From assembly GCA_018652625.1 (NCBI GenBank), contig JABIBT010000008.1, forward strand, positions 1-35,067: a stretch of 35,067 nucleotides of DNA, written 5' to 3'. Below, piece after piece: positions 1 through 9,173 of this stretch. Within the stretch, counting starts at the first letter, position 1. Each line of letters opens with the position of its first letter. The translations under genes and the position numbers were made by a program. Source of the stretch: Candidatus Woesearchaeota archaeon. Lineage in GTDB: Archaea; Nanobdellota; Nanobdellia; SCGC-AAA011-G17; PNOQ01. The notes under the pieces are model-generated. The model ran no database searches. It saw only the letters and a program-made list of their open reading frames with translations, and was not told the DNA's origin.

Positions 1-2
1 AT

Positions 3-122
3 AGAATGGATTTAGCTCTTACTTTTACTTATCAAAAGGGATCCAGTGGCATCCTGCATAGAAAGAATGGTACATTAGTTACTCAAATTGTGGAGGCTCC
101 TTCTGGGGGCCCTAGCCTATAA
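3..122 (+). CDS. 3' end of an unidentified protein (truncated by window start)
   Basis: Open frame from position 3 reading ...RMDLALTFTYQKGSSGILHRKNGTLVTQIVEAPSGGPSL then TAA at 120-122; no start visible. Confidence 0.5.
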   Translation, partial: RMDLALTFTYQKGSSGILHRKNGTLVTQIVEAPSGGPSL

Positions 123-158
123 AGAAAATCTTTTATAGTTTGTTTTTAATTGAGTTTT

Positions 159-455
159 ATGGATAATAAGGAAATTGCTAGAGAAAGGATAAAGAAATTA
201 TTTTCTGAAGCAGATGAGGTTTTTTCTAAAGATAAAAAATTGGCTAATAGGTATATTAATTTGGCTAGAAAAATAGCTATGAAGTTTAATTTAAGAATGC
301 CTCGTGGATATAAAAGAAAATTCTGTAAACATTGTTATTCTTATTTGAAACCTGGAAAAAATTTAAGAGTTAGAACAAAAGGAAAGAATGTTGTTTATTA
401 CTGCTTGGAATGTAAAAAGTTTATGAAATTTCCTCTTTCAAAGAAGGGAAAGTAG
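159..455 (+). CDS. rnp4: RNase P protein component 4 (Rpp21/Rpr2 family)
   Basis: Basic N-terminal helix region (ANRYINLARKIAMKFNLRMP) followed by zinc-ribbon CKHCYSYLKPG...CLECKK; ATG at 159 preferred over the TTG at 150. Confidence 0.88.
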   Translation: MDNKEIARERIKKLFSEADEVFSKDKKLANRYINLARKIAMKFNLRMPRGYKRKFCKHCYSYLKPGKNLRVRTKGKNVVYYCLECKKFMKFPLSKKGK

Positions 456-834
456 TCCACCATTTATTTTTTATCCAGTCTTTTTCTAATTTTAATAGAA
501 AACCAAAACCCCTATTCTTTAATTCCCTATCTACTATTCCTCCTTGATGAGGGTGTATAAATTGTTTTGGTAATGGAGAATGAAACCCGTGCATATAGTG
601 TATTAATTCATGAGCTATTGTAGTGTCTATTATAAATTCTGGAACCTGCTCATTTCTAAATAAATTGTTTATAACTATTTCTGTAGATCCATCTTTTTGC
701 TTTTTTATATGGCCAAACTTTGTTTTCCAATTTCCTTTAAATTTTATGTTTACACTGTTTAATCTTTTTACTTCTGGCATTAGAACATTCCAAATTTTTT
801 CTAATCTAAGTTGTAGCCATAAATCTGATCTCAT
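421..834 (-). CDS. SprT-like zinc metalloprotease-fold protein
   Basis: HELIHYMHG (HExxH) motif with downstream H and conserved layout of SprT-like proteins. Confidence 0.75.
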   Translation of the reverse strand: MRSDLWLQLRLEKIWNVLMPEVKRLNSVNIKFKGNWKTKFGHIKKQKDGSTEIVINNLFRNEQVPEFIIDTTIAHELIHYMHGFHSPLPKQFIHPHQGGIVDRELKNRGFGFLLKLEKDWIKNKWWTTFPSLKEEIS

Positions 835-887
835 AAAATTATTTTAGTTCTTTGTGTTTTAAAAGATTATTAAAAAGAAAAGTATAT

Positions 888-1085
888 TTAGAACTTTTTA
901 AATTGAGACACTTTTTCTAATAAGTCTATGTGTCCAAGGAATAATGCTCTACAACAATACCTTTCTAACCCCAATTCATCAAAAACTTTTTTAGGATCTT
1001 TTCCCTGTTCTATTTGTTTGTTGTATTCTTCCCATAATTGCCCTATAGGTTTTCCACAACTGAAACATCTTATTGGTATTATCAT
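888..1085 (-). CDS. rpo10: DNA-directed RNA polymerase subunit N (Rpo10)
   Basis: MIIPIRCFSCGKPIG...RYCCRALFLGHIDLL, diagnostic of Rpb10/RpoN. Confidence 0.97.
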   Translation of the reverse strand: MIIPIRCFSCGKPIGQLWEEYNKQIEQGKDPKKVFDELGLERYCCRALFLGHIDLLEKVSQFKKF

Positions 1086-1086
1086 T

Positions 1087-1479
1087 TTATCTGTAGGATT
1101 TTTGTCTTTTTGCTCTAGCTTTAGAATCGTTAGGTTTACACATTTCTTTTCTTCTTGTGTCGGCGACTAATAAATGTCTGTCGTAGTCTAAAAACTTTTT
1201 TTTCAGAGTTTTATTTGTTTCTACTAAACATCTTGCTATTGCCAATCTTGAAGCTTCTGCTTGAGATGACCATCCTCCTCCATGAACGTTTATATTAATA
1301 TTAAATTTTTTAACTTGATCTCCAGCCAATATTAATGGTTCCATTATCTTCATTCTTGCAATTTCCGGAGTATGATTTTCTAATAATATTGAATTTACTC
1401 TAATTATGCCCTTTCCTTCTTTTAATGTAGCTTTAGCTATTGAAGTTTTTCTTTTTCCGTTTTTATGAATAGCTTTCAT
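1087..1479 (-). CDS. rps9: 30S ribosomal protein S9 (uS9)
   Basis: GKRKTSIAKATLKEGKG...HGGGWSSQAEASRLAIARCL...DSKARAKRQKSYR. Confidence 0.97.
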   Translation of the reverse strand: MKAIHKNGKRKTSIAKATLKEGKGIIRVNSILLENHTPEIARMKIMEPLILAGDQVKKFNININVHGGGWSSQAEASRLAIARCLVETNKTLKKKFLDYDRHLLVADTRRKEMCKPNDSKARAKRQKSYR

Positions 1480-1880
1480 CTTTTCAATTGCTCACATAAG
1501 TCTCCGATTTTAGTATATTTAAAAGTTTTACTTTTTGTTATATTTGCTAAATCTATTTTTTCTTTTGAAAATTTTTCAGGAATTCCTATGTAACACATTA
1601 TGTTCTTAAACGCTTTCTTGCCCTTTTCCTGCTTGTATGGAAGCATACCTCTGATTGCCCTTCTAACAAATCTATCTGGCATTTTTGGTAAGTATGGCCC
1701 CTTTAATGGAGTTCCACGTTTGTCTTGTTCTTTATACTTTTTATAAATAGTAACTTTATCTCCAGTTATTACTGCTTTTTCACAGTTAACTAAATCTATG
1801 GTTTCTCCTTGTAGTACCCTCTTTGCAACAACTGTACAAAATCTTCCTAAAATCGAATCCGTTACATCTACAACTACCAT
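1476..1880 (-). CDS. rpl13: 50S ribosomal protein L13 (uL13)
   Basis: ILGRFCTVVAKRVLQGE...GPYLPKMPDRFVRRAIRGMLPYK. Confidence 0.97.
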   Translation of the reverse strand: MVVVDVTDSILGRFCTVVAKRVLQGETIDLVNCEKAVITGDKVTIYKKYKEQDKRGTPLKGPYLPKMPDRFVRRAIRGMLPYKQEKGKKAFKNIMCYIGIPEKFSKEKIDLANITKSKTFKYTKIGDLCEQLKR

Positions 1881-1881
1881 T

Positions 1882-2223
1882 TTAACCTATAATTCTGATA
1901 TTTTTCCCCTTTGGGTCTTTTTTTAATAAATCCTGAATTGAAATTAAATTATTTTTTAACTTTTCTTTTGCTTTTTCTGTTTGCGAAAAAGATGCTACCA
2001 ATATCTTATGATTTAAGTTTCCAGTTCCTAAAATTTTTCCAGGAACCATTACTACTTCATTCTCTTTTGTATGCTTATCTAATTTATCCAAATTAACTTC
2101 TCTAGTTTTCCTTGTTGATTTTTCTAATTCTTTTGCTATTCTTTTCCAAAAATTAGACTTTTCAGTATTAGAATGTTCTTTTAATTTTTCTATGAGGTTT
2201 TGTTTGTGGATATTTGTTTTCAT
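1882..2223 (-). CDS. rpl18e: 50S ribosomal protein L18e (eL18)
   Basis: Synteny between L13 and Rpo3 and motif VVMVPGKILGTGNLNHKILVASFSQTEKAKEKL. Confidence 0.93.
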   Translation of the reverse strand: MKTNIHKQNLIEKLKEHSNTEKSNFWKRIAKELEKSTRKTREVNLDKLDKHTKENEVVMVPGKILGTGNLNHKILVASFSQTEKAKEKLKNNLISIQDLLKKDPKGKNIRIIG

Positions 2224-3029
2224 TTTTTAAGTATTTTTTTGATTGTTTTCTTTTTTGAGCTTCCTAGTTTCTTAGAAAATTCATCAAGCTTGTAATCAAG
2301 TTCATTTATAGCATTTGTTAACATTTCTTTTGGTTCTAATTGACCAAATGGTTCTATTGTGAATATAAATTCTCCTTTTGAATATTCTATTTTTATTAAT
2401 TCTTGAGATATGGAATCAATTGCTTCATATAAATTATTATCTAGAATTGAGTTTTCATCTAGTTTATTTCCTTTTAGTGATTTTTCTGGAAGAATATTTT
2501 TGTATTTTTCTATCAATTTTGAATCATTATTTAATTTGATTTTTGGTTTATGTTTGTAAACAACTAATCCTGGAGAAAATTTCATATGATCTTTTCCTTT
2601 TCCTAATTCAATTGTTGCTACTAACTTTATTTCTTGTTCACCTGTTAATTTTACTATTGGAATATTATCAAATACAGATTTTACTTCTGGATCTTTAGAT
2701 TTTAATTCTGATGTGTATATTGTTTTTGGTCCCTTTACTTCTAAAGACAAAGTAGTCTGACATTTCGCGCACCCCTTTCCTTTACAAGTGCACCTCTCCT
2801 TTAAATTATATGATTTTGAATCTGTTTTTATTGGAACTAACCCTAACCTATGTGAAAGTATTTCATCATACAAGGCAGAATCATTTTTGGATATCTCAAC
2901 TTCAGTTATTGCCATCACCGGAGTTTCTGCTATAATAGATCTTCTTAGTGTGTTTGCTTCTATTTCGTTTATACCAGAAATTTCAAAAATGAATTTTCTA
3001 TCGTCCTGCTTTATTTTTTTTATTTCCAT
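2220..3029 (-). CDS. rpo3: DNA-directed RNA polymerase subunit D (Rpo3)
   Basis: NTLRRSIIAETPVMAI, RLGLVPIKT, Cys cluster CTCKGKGCAKCQ, synteny. Confidence 0.96.
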   Translation of the reverse strand: MEIKKIKQDDRKFIFEISGINEIEANTLRRSIIAETPVMAITEVEISKNDSALYDEILSHRLGLVPIKTDSKSYNLKERCTCKGKGCAKCQTTLSLEVKGPKTIYTSELKSKDPEVKSVFDNIPIVKLTGEQEIKLVATIELGKGKDHMKFSPGLVVYKHKPKIKLNNDSKLIEKYKNILPEKSLKGNKLDENSILDNNLYEAIDSISQELIKIEYSKGEFIFTIEPFGQLEPKEMLTNAINELDYKLDEFSKKLGSSKKKTIKKILKK

Positions 3030-3031
3030 GT

Positions 3032-3436
3032 TTATACTCTTCTACCCCTTCTACCGCCCTTTTTTCTGCATCCATCATGTGGCACCGGAGTTATTTCCTC
3101 TATGTTTCCAATTTTGAGACCTGCTCTGGTTAATGTACGTATTGCTGCTTGTGCTCCTGGTCCTGGAGACATTGGCCCATTGTGTCCACCCGGGGCACGA
3201 ACCTTTATATGAACAGCATTTATTCCCTTTTCTATTGCGTTTTCTGCTGCCATTCTTGCTGCAGACATTGCTATAGTTGGGCTAGATTCTAATCTATGTA
3301 CTTTTGTTAACATTCCACCAGAACTTTTTGTTATAGTCTCTGATCCAGTTATATCCGTAATATGAATTATTGTATTATTATAAGATGAGTAAATATGTGC
3401 TACTCCCCACTTTAATTTTTTACCTTTATGCATCAT
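3032..3436 (-). CDS. rps11: 30S ribosomal protein S11 (uS11)
   Basis: [22 protein letters not shown]...[19 protein letters not shown]. Confidence 0.98.
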   Translation of the reverse strand: MMHKGKKLKWGVAHIYSSYNNTIIHITDITGSETITKSSGGMLTKVHRLESSPTIAMSAARMAAENAIEKGINAVHIKVRAPGGHNGPMSPGPGAQAAIRTLTRAGLKIGNIEEITPVPHDGCRKKGGRRGRRV

Positions 3437-4160
3437 TTTTTGTTTCCTTTGGGAGATCTTTTGTTAGTTCTTTTTTTGATTGTTCTACAACTTCATCTGC
3501 TACCTTTTCAGCTGCTTTTTCTGGCATTTTCTTTTCTAACTCTTCTTTTATTTCTTCCTTAACTTCTTCCTTTACTTTTTCTTTAACTTCTTCTTTCTTC
3601 TTTGGCTTTAAGATTTTTTCTTTTTTCTCTTTTTCCAATTTCTCTTTAACTGTCCTTTCTGGATGGTCTGCTTTTGAAATTGAAGAAAGTGGACTAAATT
3701 TGATTTTTGATTCTTCATTTTTTGAAACTAAGAAAGAAGGAGCAGTGACTTTTTTGCCATCTACCGAGATATGGCCGTGTGTAATAAATTGTCTAGCTTG
3801 ATTTGTTGATCTAGCAAATCCATTTCTGAAAACGATAGTTTGTAATCTCCTTTCTAAGAAGTCTTTTACTTTTAAATCTAGGATATCTTCAATTTTTGAA
3901 TCTTTTGAGATTATATTATATCTGAGTAATTTATTCATTAATTGTTCTCTTTCTTTTGCACTTTGTTCTGAACGTACATTAGCAACAATTTTTTTTACTT
4001 GATTTCTTGCAGATCTTAATTTTGAGGCATATTTCCAAATTTCTTTTTTGTTTTTTAGACCATACTCTCTAAGAATCTCTTTTTCTTCTATTATTCTTTC
4101 TCTCTGCCAGGGATGAAATGGCGTTTGATATTTCTTTCTTATTCTTTTAGTCTGGCCCAT
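3426..4160 (-). CDS. rps4: 30S ribosomal protein S4 (uS4) with an extra ~70-aa charged C-terminal extension
   Basis: [13 protein letters not shown]..., S4 RNA-binding domain [42 protein letters not shown]; the extension after ~aa 175 is K/E-rich. Confidence 0.96.
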   Translation of the reverse strand: MGQTKRIRKKYQTPFHPWQRERIIEEKEILREYGLKNKKEIWKYASKLRSARNQVKKIVANVRSEQSAKEREQLMNKLLRYNIISKDSKIEDILDLKVKDFLERRLQTIVFRNGFARSTNQARQFITHGHISVDGKKVTAPSFLVSKNEESKIKFSPLSSISKADHPERTVKEKLEKEKKEKILKPKKKEEVKEKVKEEVKEEIKEELEKKMPEKAAEKVADEVVEQSKKELTKDLPKETKNDA

Positions 4161-4161
4161 T

Positions 4162-4611
4162 TTATTTCTTCTTTCTCTTTACTCCAAGAGACTTCCCTTT
4201 TCTAAAATTAGATTTTGTTCTTTGCCCTCTTACAGGTAATCCAGATCCGTGTCTAAATCCTCTATACGACTTTATTTTTCTTAATCTTTTTATATCAAAA
4301 TCTTTTCTTAATTTTAAATCGGATACAGTTAAATGTAAATCTTCTCCAGAATCATAATCTTTTTGTCTGTTTAATAACCAAGAAGGAATGTTGTGTTTTT
4401 TTGGTTCTTTTATTATTTCTTCTATTTTTTTTATTTCTTGTTCTTTTAGAGAACCAGTTTTTTTATTTTTATCTAATTTATTAACATAACATATGGCATT
4501 TGCCATGGAAAAATTTACTCCCTTTATTCTTGTTAGGGTATGAGATATAGGTTTATCTCCCGCTAAATCTGTAGAAGCTATTCTTACAATGTATTTTAAT
4601 TTCTCTTCCAT
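4162..4611 (-). CDS. rps13: 30S ribosomal protein S13 (uS13)
   Basis: [34 protein letters not shown]...[25 protein letters not shown]. Confidence 0.98.
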   Translation of the reverse strand: MEEKLKYIVRIASTDLAGDKPISHTLTRIKGVNFSMANAICYVNKLDKNKKTGSLKEQEIKKIEEIIKEPKKHNIPSWLLNRQKDYDSGEDLHLTVSDLKLRKDFDIKRLRKIKSYRGFRHGSGLPVRGQRTKSNFRKGKSLGVKRKKK

Positions 4612-4652
4612 TCTCTGTTTTTGATGTTAGTACGCCCTTTTTAAAGCTTTTG

Positions 4653-5216
4653 TTAGATTTGTACAAATAATTTACGTTTATCCTCGTCGTTTAGTTCTGC
4701 AAAAATTCTCCTTACTACTACTTGCATCGGGTCAGGGATTAACTTTACCCTTTCTTTTATATCTTCGAAGCTTTTGAACTCTTTTTCTTCTCTTTTTTCT
4801 AGTATTTCTGTTGTGTGTTTCTTTCCTATTCCCGGTAGTAATTCTAATTGATGCATTCTTGTATTTATTGGACCAGCTTGATTGAAGAAATCTATAAATC
4901 TTTGCTCGTTTTTTGAGATTAATTCTTTTACTACAAAGTCTAATTCCATCCTAGCAGTCTGGGTTAATTTTGAAATTGTGATTTTTCCAATTATATGGTG
5001 TATTTTTTCCCTTTCTTCTCCACCAATATAGGCTTCTTCGTAAGGTTGTAAAAATTTTCCTTTTTTTGGAACTAATTCTAGAAGTGTAAAATGATCACGA
5101 CCTACAGCTTGAGCTATGGGAGACTTTTGATGTAATGGTCTCCTGTCTGATGGATATCCGTTCGGGAGGAAATCCAAAATAATTGCATGGTCTTCCTTTG
5201 TTGCTGGCCTTATCAT
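4653..5216 (-). CDS. DUF655 family archaeal protein (nucleic-acid-binding, HhH-like)
   Basis: DFLPNGYPSDRRP...HQLELLPGIGKKHTTEILEKREEKEFKSFEDIKERV; standard location next to Rpo4/L21e. Confidence 0.9.
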   Translation of the reverse strand: MIRPATKEDHAIILDFLPNGYPSDRRPLHQKSPIAQAVGRDHFTLLELVPKKGKFLQPYEEAYIGGEEREKIHHIIGKITISKLTQTARMELDFVVKELISKNEQRFIDFFNQAGPINTRMHQLELLPGIGKKHTTEILEKREEKEFKSFEDIKERVKLIPDPMQVVVRRIFAELNDEDKRKLFVQI

Positions 5217-5224
5217 TTTTTTTA

Positions 5225-5554
5225 TTAAGCATGTTTTTTCACTATTTTCATTATTTTGTCTAAATCCTCTTGCTTTAGTGTAAGGTTTTCACCTGAGAGG
5301 ATGGTTCTTAAGCTGTCAATGTCTGTTGGTAATATATTGATTATCAGTGTTATGTGTTTTTCTTTTAATCTTGTTATTCCTGCAGATTCTAATTCTTTCT
5401 TTAATTCCTTATATGTTTTTGTTTTTGTAACGTTATTTAGATATTCCTCTACTTTTTTTGCTCTGAAATTTAATTCTTTATCTCGCTTTTTCATTGCATC
5501 TATATTTCCTTTCATTTCAGGAATATTTATTGGGATTTGTTTAATTATTTCCAT
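5225..5554 (-). CDS. rpo4: DNA-directed RNA polymerase subunit F (Rpo4)
   Basis: Size, helical HRDC-like C-terminus (LTLIINILPTDIDSLRTILSGENLTLKQEDLDKIMKIVKKH), synteny L21e-Rpo4-DUF655. Confidence 0.85.
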   Translation of the reverse strand: MEIIKQIPINIPEMKGNIDAMKKRDKELNFRAKKVEEYLNNVTKTKTYKELKKELESAGITRLKEKHITLIINILPTDIDSLRTILSGENLTLKQEDLDKIMKIVKKHA

Positions 5555-5556
5555 TT

Positions 5557-5844
5557 TTACCTTCTCTTTAAGTGGGATGGGTGAGTTAAAATTGATTTTA
5601 TTTTGTTCCCATCCTTTATTTCTACATAATAATTTGAACCTTGTTTATTTTTGATTATTCCTGCTTTTCCATGAAATCTTGGATTGTATAATCCTTTTTG
5701 AATTGCTGGTTCTGCTACTAAATATACTAAGTCTCCAGTTTCGAAGTTCTGGAAGAACCTTCTAAGGCTAATCTTTCCTTTTGTTCTGACACTTTTTTTT
5801 AATTTGTGCCTTGTTTTCCTTCTTAAACCGCCTATTCGTTTCAT
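5557..5844 (-). CDS. rpl21e: 50S ribosomal protein L21e (eL21)
   Basis: GGLRRKTRHKLKKSVRTKGKISLRRFFQNFETGDLVYLVAEPAIQKGLYNPRFHGKAGII. Confidence 0.97.
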   Translation of the reverse strand: MKRIGGLRRKTRHKLKKSVRTKGKISLRRFFQNFETGDLVYLVAEPAIQKGLYNPRFHGKAGIIKNKQGSNYYVEIKDGNKIKSILTHPSHLKRR

Positions 5845-5895
5845 TTTTGTATACCTTGAAATAATGGGAATTATGTTGCTTTATAAATGTTTTTG

Positions 5896-6165
5896 TTAGT
5901 CTAGAAATTCAGATAATGACCGGTCTAAAGCGAAAAATAAGTTAGGATTTTCTGATTCTGATTTTTTTGTTTCAGAAGTTTCTAATTCTACTTTTATTTT
6001 GTATTTTGAATCCTTTACTAAGGTTACTGTTATTTTTTTGAAATCTTTTTCTTTTTCTGAGATTTTTTTTGTGTAGTTTCCAACTACCTTTTTAATTACT
6101 ATTAATAGCCCTCTATCCACGTCTTCAAAGTTCTCTAAATTTATGTTTCCACCTAATTCTATCAT
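5896..6165 (-). CDS. Hypothetical protein with possible HPF/RaiA-like beta-alpha-beta-beta-alpha layout
   Basis: ORF; segment order MIELGGNINL / helix / KKITVTLVKDSKYKIKVELET / NLFFALDRSLSEFLD. Confidence 0.7.
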   Translation of the reverse strand: MIELGGNINLENFEDVDRGLLIVIKKVVGNYTKKISEKEKDFKKITVTLVKDSKYKIKVELETSETKKSESENPNLFFALDRSLSEFLD

Positions 6166-6214
6166 ACTACTATCTTTAGGGTATGTTTGATTTAAGCTTT
6201 TCTATTGATTAGAA

Positions 6215-6556
6215 TTAATCATATTGTTCCAAGTCTAAATTCATGTCTCTTTGTATGATTATTGGCGAATCTTGAACTATTCTATATATTTTTGAATCAT
6301 CTGAGGATTCTTCAATTGCCACCTGTCCAGGTAGTTCTTCAATTACTCCTAGTTCTTGTAGAATTTCTAAATCCTCTTGCCTATACTGGTCATTATTAAT
6401 CAAATTTTTTTCCGCAAATGTGTTAAAAGCATTTTCGACATCCCTTAAACTAAACTTAGCTGCATTTAGGTCGCTCATTATACGGTCTAATAATCCAAAT
6501 GCTTTAGTTGTTTCTTTTTCTTGAATTATTTCTATACTGTCAAAAGTTTTTACCAT
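6215..6556 (-). CDS. Hypothetical protein
   Basis: 113-aa ORF in a gap between conserved genes on the same strand. Confidence 0.65.
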   Translation of the reverse strand: MVKTFDSIEIIQEKETTKAFGLLDRIMSDLNAAKFSLRDVENAFNTFAEKNLINNDQYRQEDLEILQELGVIEELPGQVAIEESSDDSKIYRIVQDSPIIIQRDMNLDLEQYD

Positions 6557-6620
6557 TTTTCTAATTTTATCGGTTATTGTTTATTTATAAATCTTTCTAT
6601 TTGTTATTACTATATAATAG

Positions 6621-8300
6621 TTATATTTTCTTTATTACATATGGCCCTTCTTTTTTGTAACCTAATTTATAGTAATATTCTCTTACTCCAACTCCAGAAA
6701 TAACTACTATTTTATCCTTACCTTCTTTTTTTGCAATTTCTTCTGCTGTCTTCATCAATTTTTTCCCGTATCCCTTGTGTTGGACAGTTCCACTTTTTTT
6801 TAATCCTATGGAGGTTCCGTAAACATGTAATTCTCTTATTAATGCAGATTTTTTTGTTATTTCTTTTCTTAACGATTCTGAAGGAAAACGCATCCGTATA
6901 AATCCAACCAATAAATCATTCTTTGTGTCTTCTGCAGAGATAAAAAATTCTGTTCCTTTTGAGGCTTTATACTTTTGAGTTTTTATTTTAACTTTTTTCC
7001 AATCTATCTCTTTACCCATAGGCTCTCTACAACGTATGCAATTACATTTTACATCATATTTTTGGAATAAATATTGTCTGAAGTTTGTCATTTCTACTCC
7101 AGCTACCCATTGTTTTGTTGGAATGTCTCTTTGAATCCTCATAATTCTACAATATTTTGGAACATGTTTTTTGAATTTGACTAATAATTCTGCTGCATCT
7201 TTTATTGATAGTGGTTTAAATTTTCCTTCTTTGTATTCTTTGTATAATATTGTTCCTTTGCTAACCATTGTTGGATATATCTTTAACATGTCTGGTTTGA
7301 AATCTGGATTTTTGAATAGACTTATCATTCCTTCTAAATCTCTTTTTTTTGAGGTTAATGGTAATCCTGGCATGTAATGTATGGCTACTTTGAATCCCAA
7401 ATCTTTTAATATTCTTATGGAATCTTTTGTGTCTTTTACTGTGTGGCCCCTATTTACTTTTTTTATAACATCTTCATATACAGATTGTACTCCCAACTCT
7501 ATTCTAGTTGTTCCAAGTTTCAACATATGATTTCCATGATCTAGTAAGCCCCAATCTGGCTTTGTTTCAATACATAATGCAACACATCTTACTTTTGCTG
7601 TTTCATTTATCTTTTGTTCTTTTGTTAATGTTGTTTTTCCTTTTAACTTTAGAAGTTTTTTTTGTATTCTTAGTGTTCTTTCTTTATCTGAAAAGTTTTC
7701 TGTTGGAAGTTCATACACGTCTTTGAATTTTGTGTAATTTAATTCTCCATTTTTGTTAAAAAATAATCCTGAAAAATCGTTCAATGCTTTGAATGTAAAT
7801 TTTATGAACTCTTCTTGGTATTTTTTTGGAAATGAAGGAAATGTTCCCCCCATAATAATTAGTTCAATTTTTTCAAAATTATGGCCTAGGAGAACATATT
7901 GTTCTAATCTGTTAAATATTTGTAGATAAGGATCAAAATTATTTCTTATAGCTCTCATGGTTGCCGGTTCTCCGCCAGTGTAAGACTGTGGAACATTCCC
8001 GAATGTTGAATTTGGGCCACCTGGGCAATAAATACATTTTCCGTGTGGGCACGAAATGGGTTTTGTCATTATTGCTAATGGTGCCACCCCAGAAATTGTT
8101 CTTACTGGTTTTGTTAAAAGTCTTGGTTTTAGTAACTTTATTTTATTTTGTGGAGCATGGATTAAAATATCTATAAAACTTGGAAGTCTTTTTGGTTTAT
8201 GTTTTTTTGCTAGTGCGTCCCTTAGTTTTATTATATCTTTTTTATCTTTTAGATCTTTATCTAAGATTTCTTTTATTAGTAATTTACAAAATTTTTTCAT
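6621..8300 (-). CDS. elp3: Elp3-like tRNA uridine(34) acetyltransferase (radical SAM + GNAT)
   Basis: CPHGKCIYCPGG radical-SAM Cys motif, KPDWGLLDHGNHMLKLGTTRIELGVQSVYEDVIKKVNRGHT, C-terminal GNAT HKGYGKKLMKTAEEIAKKEG. Confidence 0.97.
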   Translation of the reverse strand: MKKFCKLLIKEILDKDLKDKKDIIKLRDALAKKHKPKRLPSFIDILIHAPQNKIKLLKPRLLTKPVRTISGVAPLAIMTKPISCPHGKCIYCPGGPNSTFGNVPQSYTGGEPATMRAIRNNFDPYLQIFNRLEQYVLLGHNFEKIELIIMGGTFPSFPKKYQEEFIKFTFKALNDFSGLFFNKNGELNYTKFKDVYELPTENFSDKERTLRIQKKLLKLKGKTTLTKEQKINETAKVRCVALCIETKPDWGLLDHGNHMLKLGTTRIELGVQSVYEDVIKKVNRGHTVKDTKDSIRILKDLGFKVAIHYMPGLPLTSKKRDLEGMISLFKNPDFKPDMLKIYPTMVSKGTILYKEYKEGKFKPLSIKDAAELLVKFKKHVPKYCRIMRIQRDIPTKQWVAGVEMTNFRQYLFQKYDVKCNCIRCREPMGKEIDWKKVKIKTQKYKASKGTEFFISAEDTKNDLLVGFIRMRFPSESLRKEITKKSALIRELHVYGTSIGLKKSGTVQHKGYGKKLMKTAEEIAKKEGKDKIVVISGVGVREYYYKLGYKKEGPYVIKKI

Positions 8301-8324
8301 AGGTTTTGTAAAAAAGAAGTGCTT

Positions 8325-8828
8325 TTATTTGTTTCGGAATATTTTAGGTATTTCTTTTTTTCTTTCTTTTCGCCATTCTTCTATTTCTTTAGGCTTTTGC
8401 CAACTTTCATATTTCGATTTTGCTTGCGTGGTTAAATCAGTAATTATTGATTCTGCATTTATTTCATCTATATTTGATGTTATTTCTAATACTCTTTCAT
8501 CCCAAGCTAATCTTTCTTTACCTTTCTTTTCTAAAAGAAAAGGACTTATTAATTCCCCGTTTGATAAATCTACATAAATAGTATAAACTCCTCCCTTTAT
8601 TGAAGAATCTATTGACCAATATCCAGATGAAAATGCTCTATTATAACTATCTGAATATCCTCCCCTTCCCTGTGCTTCAAGTGCTAGATTTGGGACCTTT
8701 AGCCATAATCCTGATTGAGATAAAGAGTATTCGCGAATTGATATTACTAATTGTCTTTCTAGTGAAGAATATTCATCAAGAAGTTTTTCTAGTGCAACCC
8801 TCTTTGAATGTATGTCTGGAGTGAGCAT
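8325..8828 (-). CDS. Hypothetical protein
   Basis: ORF; ATG at 8828 (MLTPDIHSKR) sits ~27 nt downstream of a TATA-like element (TTATATAA at ~8850-8857), which favours it over the upstream TTG. Confidence 0.65.
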   Translation of the reverse strand: MLTPDIHSKRVALEKLLDEYSSLERQLVISIREYSLSQSGLWLKVPNLALEAQGRGGYSDSYNRAFSSGYWSIDSSIKGGVYTIYVDLSNGELISPFLLEKKGKERLAWDERVLEITSNIDEINAESIITDLTTQAKSKYESWQKPKEIEEWRKERKKEIPKIFRNK

Positions 8829-8903
8829 ATTTTTGAGAAATGTCAATTATTTATATAAGTTTTGTAATAGTAATCTTTAAAAATGACCTTTTTTTAAGAA
8901 TTC

Positions 8904-9170
8904 TGTAGGATAGCTGGGTGGTTAGCCCTCACTTGTACCGCAAACGGGCTATATGGCGGAGTGAAGCCTAATTGAGGCTGAGAAGTTAATTATCGGTCTC
9001 AGTTTGGACGTTGATCCTTTGTCTTACAGGGTTAATGTCTTAGAGAACTAAGTCAGGCCAGGAATGGAGCAGCTTTAATCTTTGATATTGGCGCTTGTGA
9101 GTAGCAAAGGGGAGGAAGAACTGGGGTTAAGCTGGTAGTTGATTTCTTTGTCGATTTTAGGTGTCCTGCA
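8904..9170 (+). ncRNA. ffs: Archaeal signal recognition particle (7S) RNA
   Basis: Helix 8 core GTCAGGCCAGGAATGGAGCAGC at ~9052-9072 with GGAA tetraloop; termini TGTAGGA (8904-8910) and TCCTGCA (9164-9170) pair with one G-U; no ORF; T-rich tail follows. Confidence 0.92.
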
Positions 9171-9173
9171 TTT

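Noticed and set aside
2755-2800. Rpo3 Cys cluster CTCKGKGCAKCQ as an unusual iron-sulfur site
   Set aside because: Comparable short Cys clusters are familiar from other archaeal Rpo3 proteins; not novel by itself.
3370-3801. Plus-strand ORF of 143 aa opposite rps4/rps11
   Set aside because: Shadow ORF: Ser/Phe-rich reading of the complement of the K/E-rich uS4 tail; resembles the shadow ORF opposite ftsY for the same reason.
8056-8577. Plus-strand 173-aa ORF opposite elp3 and the next gene
   Set aside because: Antisense to strongly conserved Elp3 N-terminus; Phe/Ser/Ile-rich composition typical of shadow frames.
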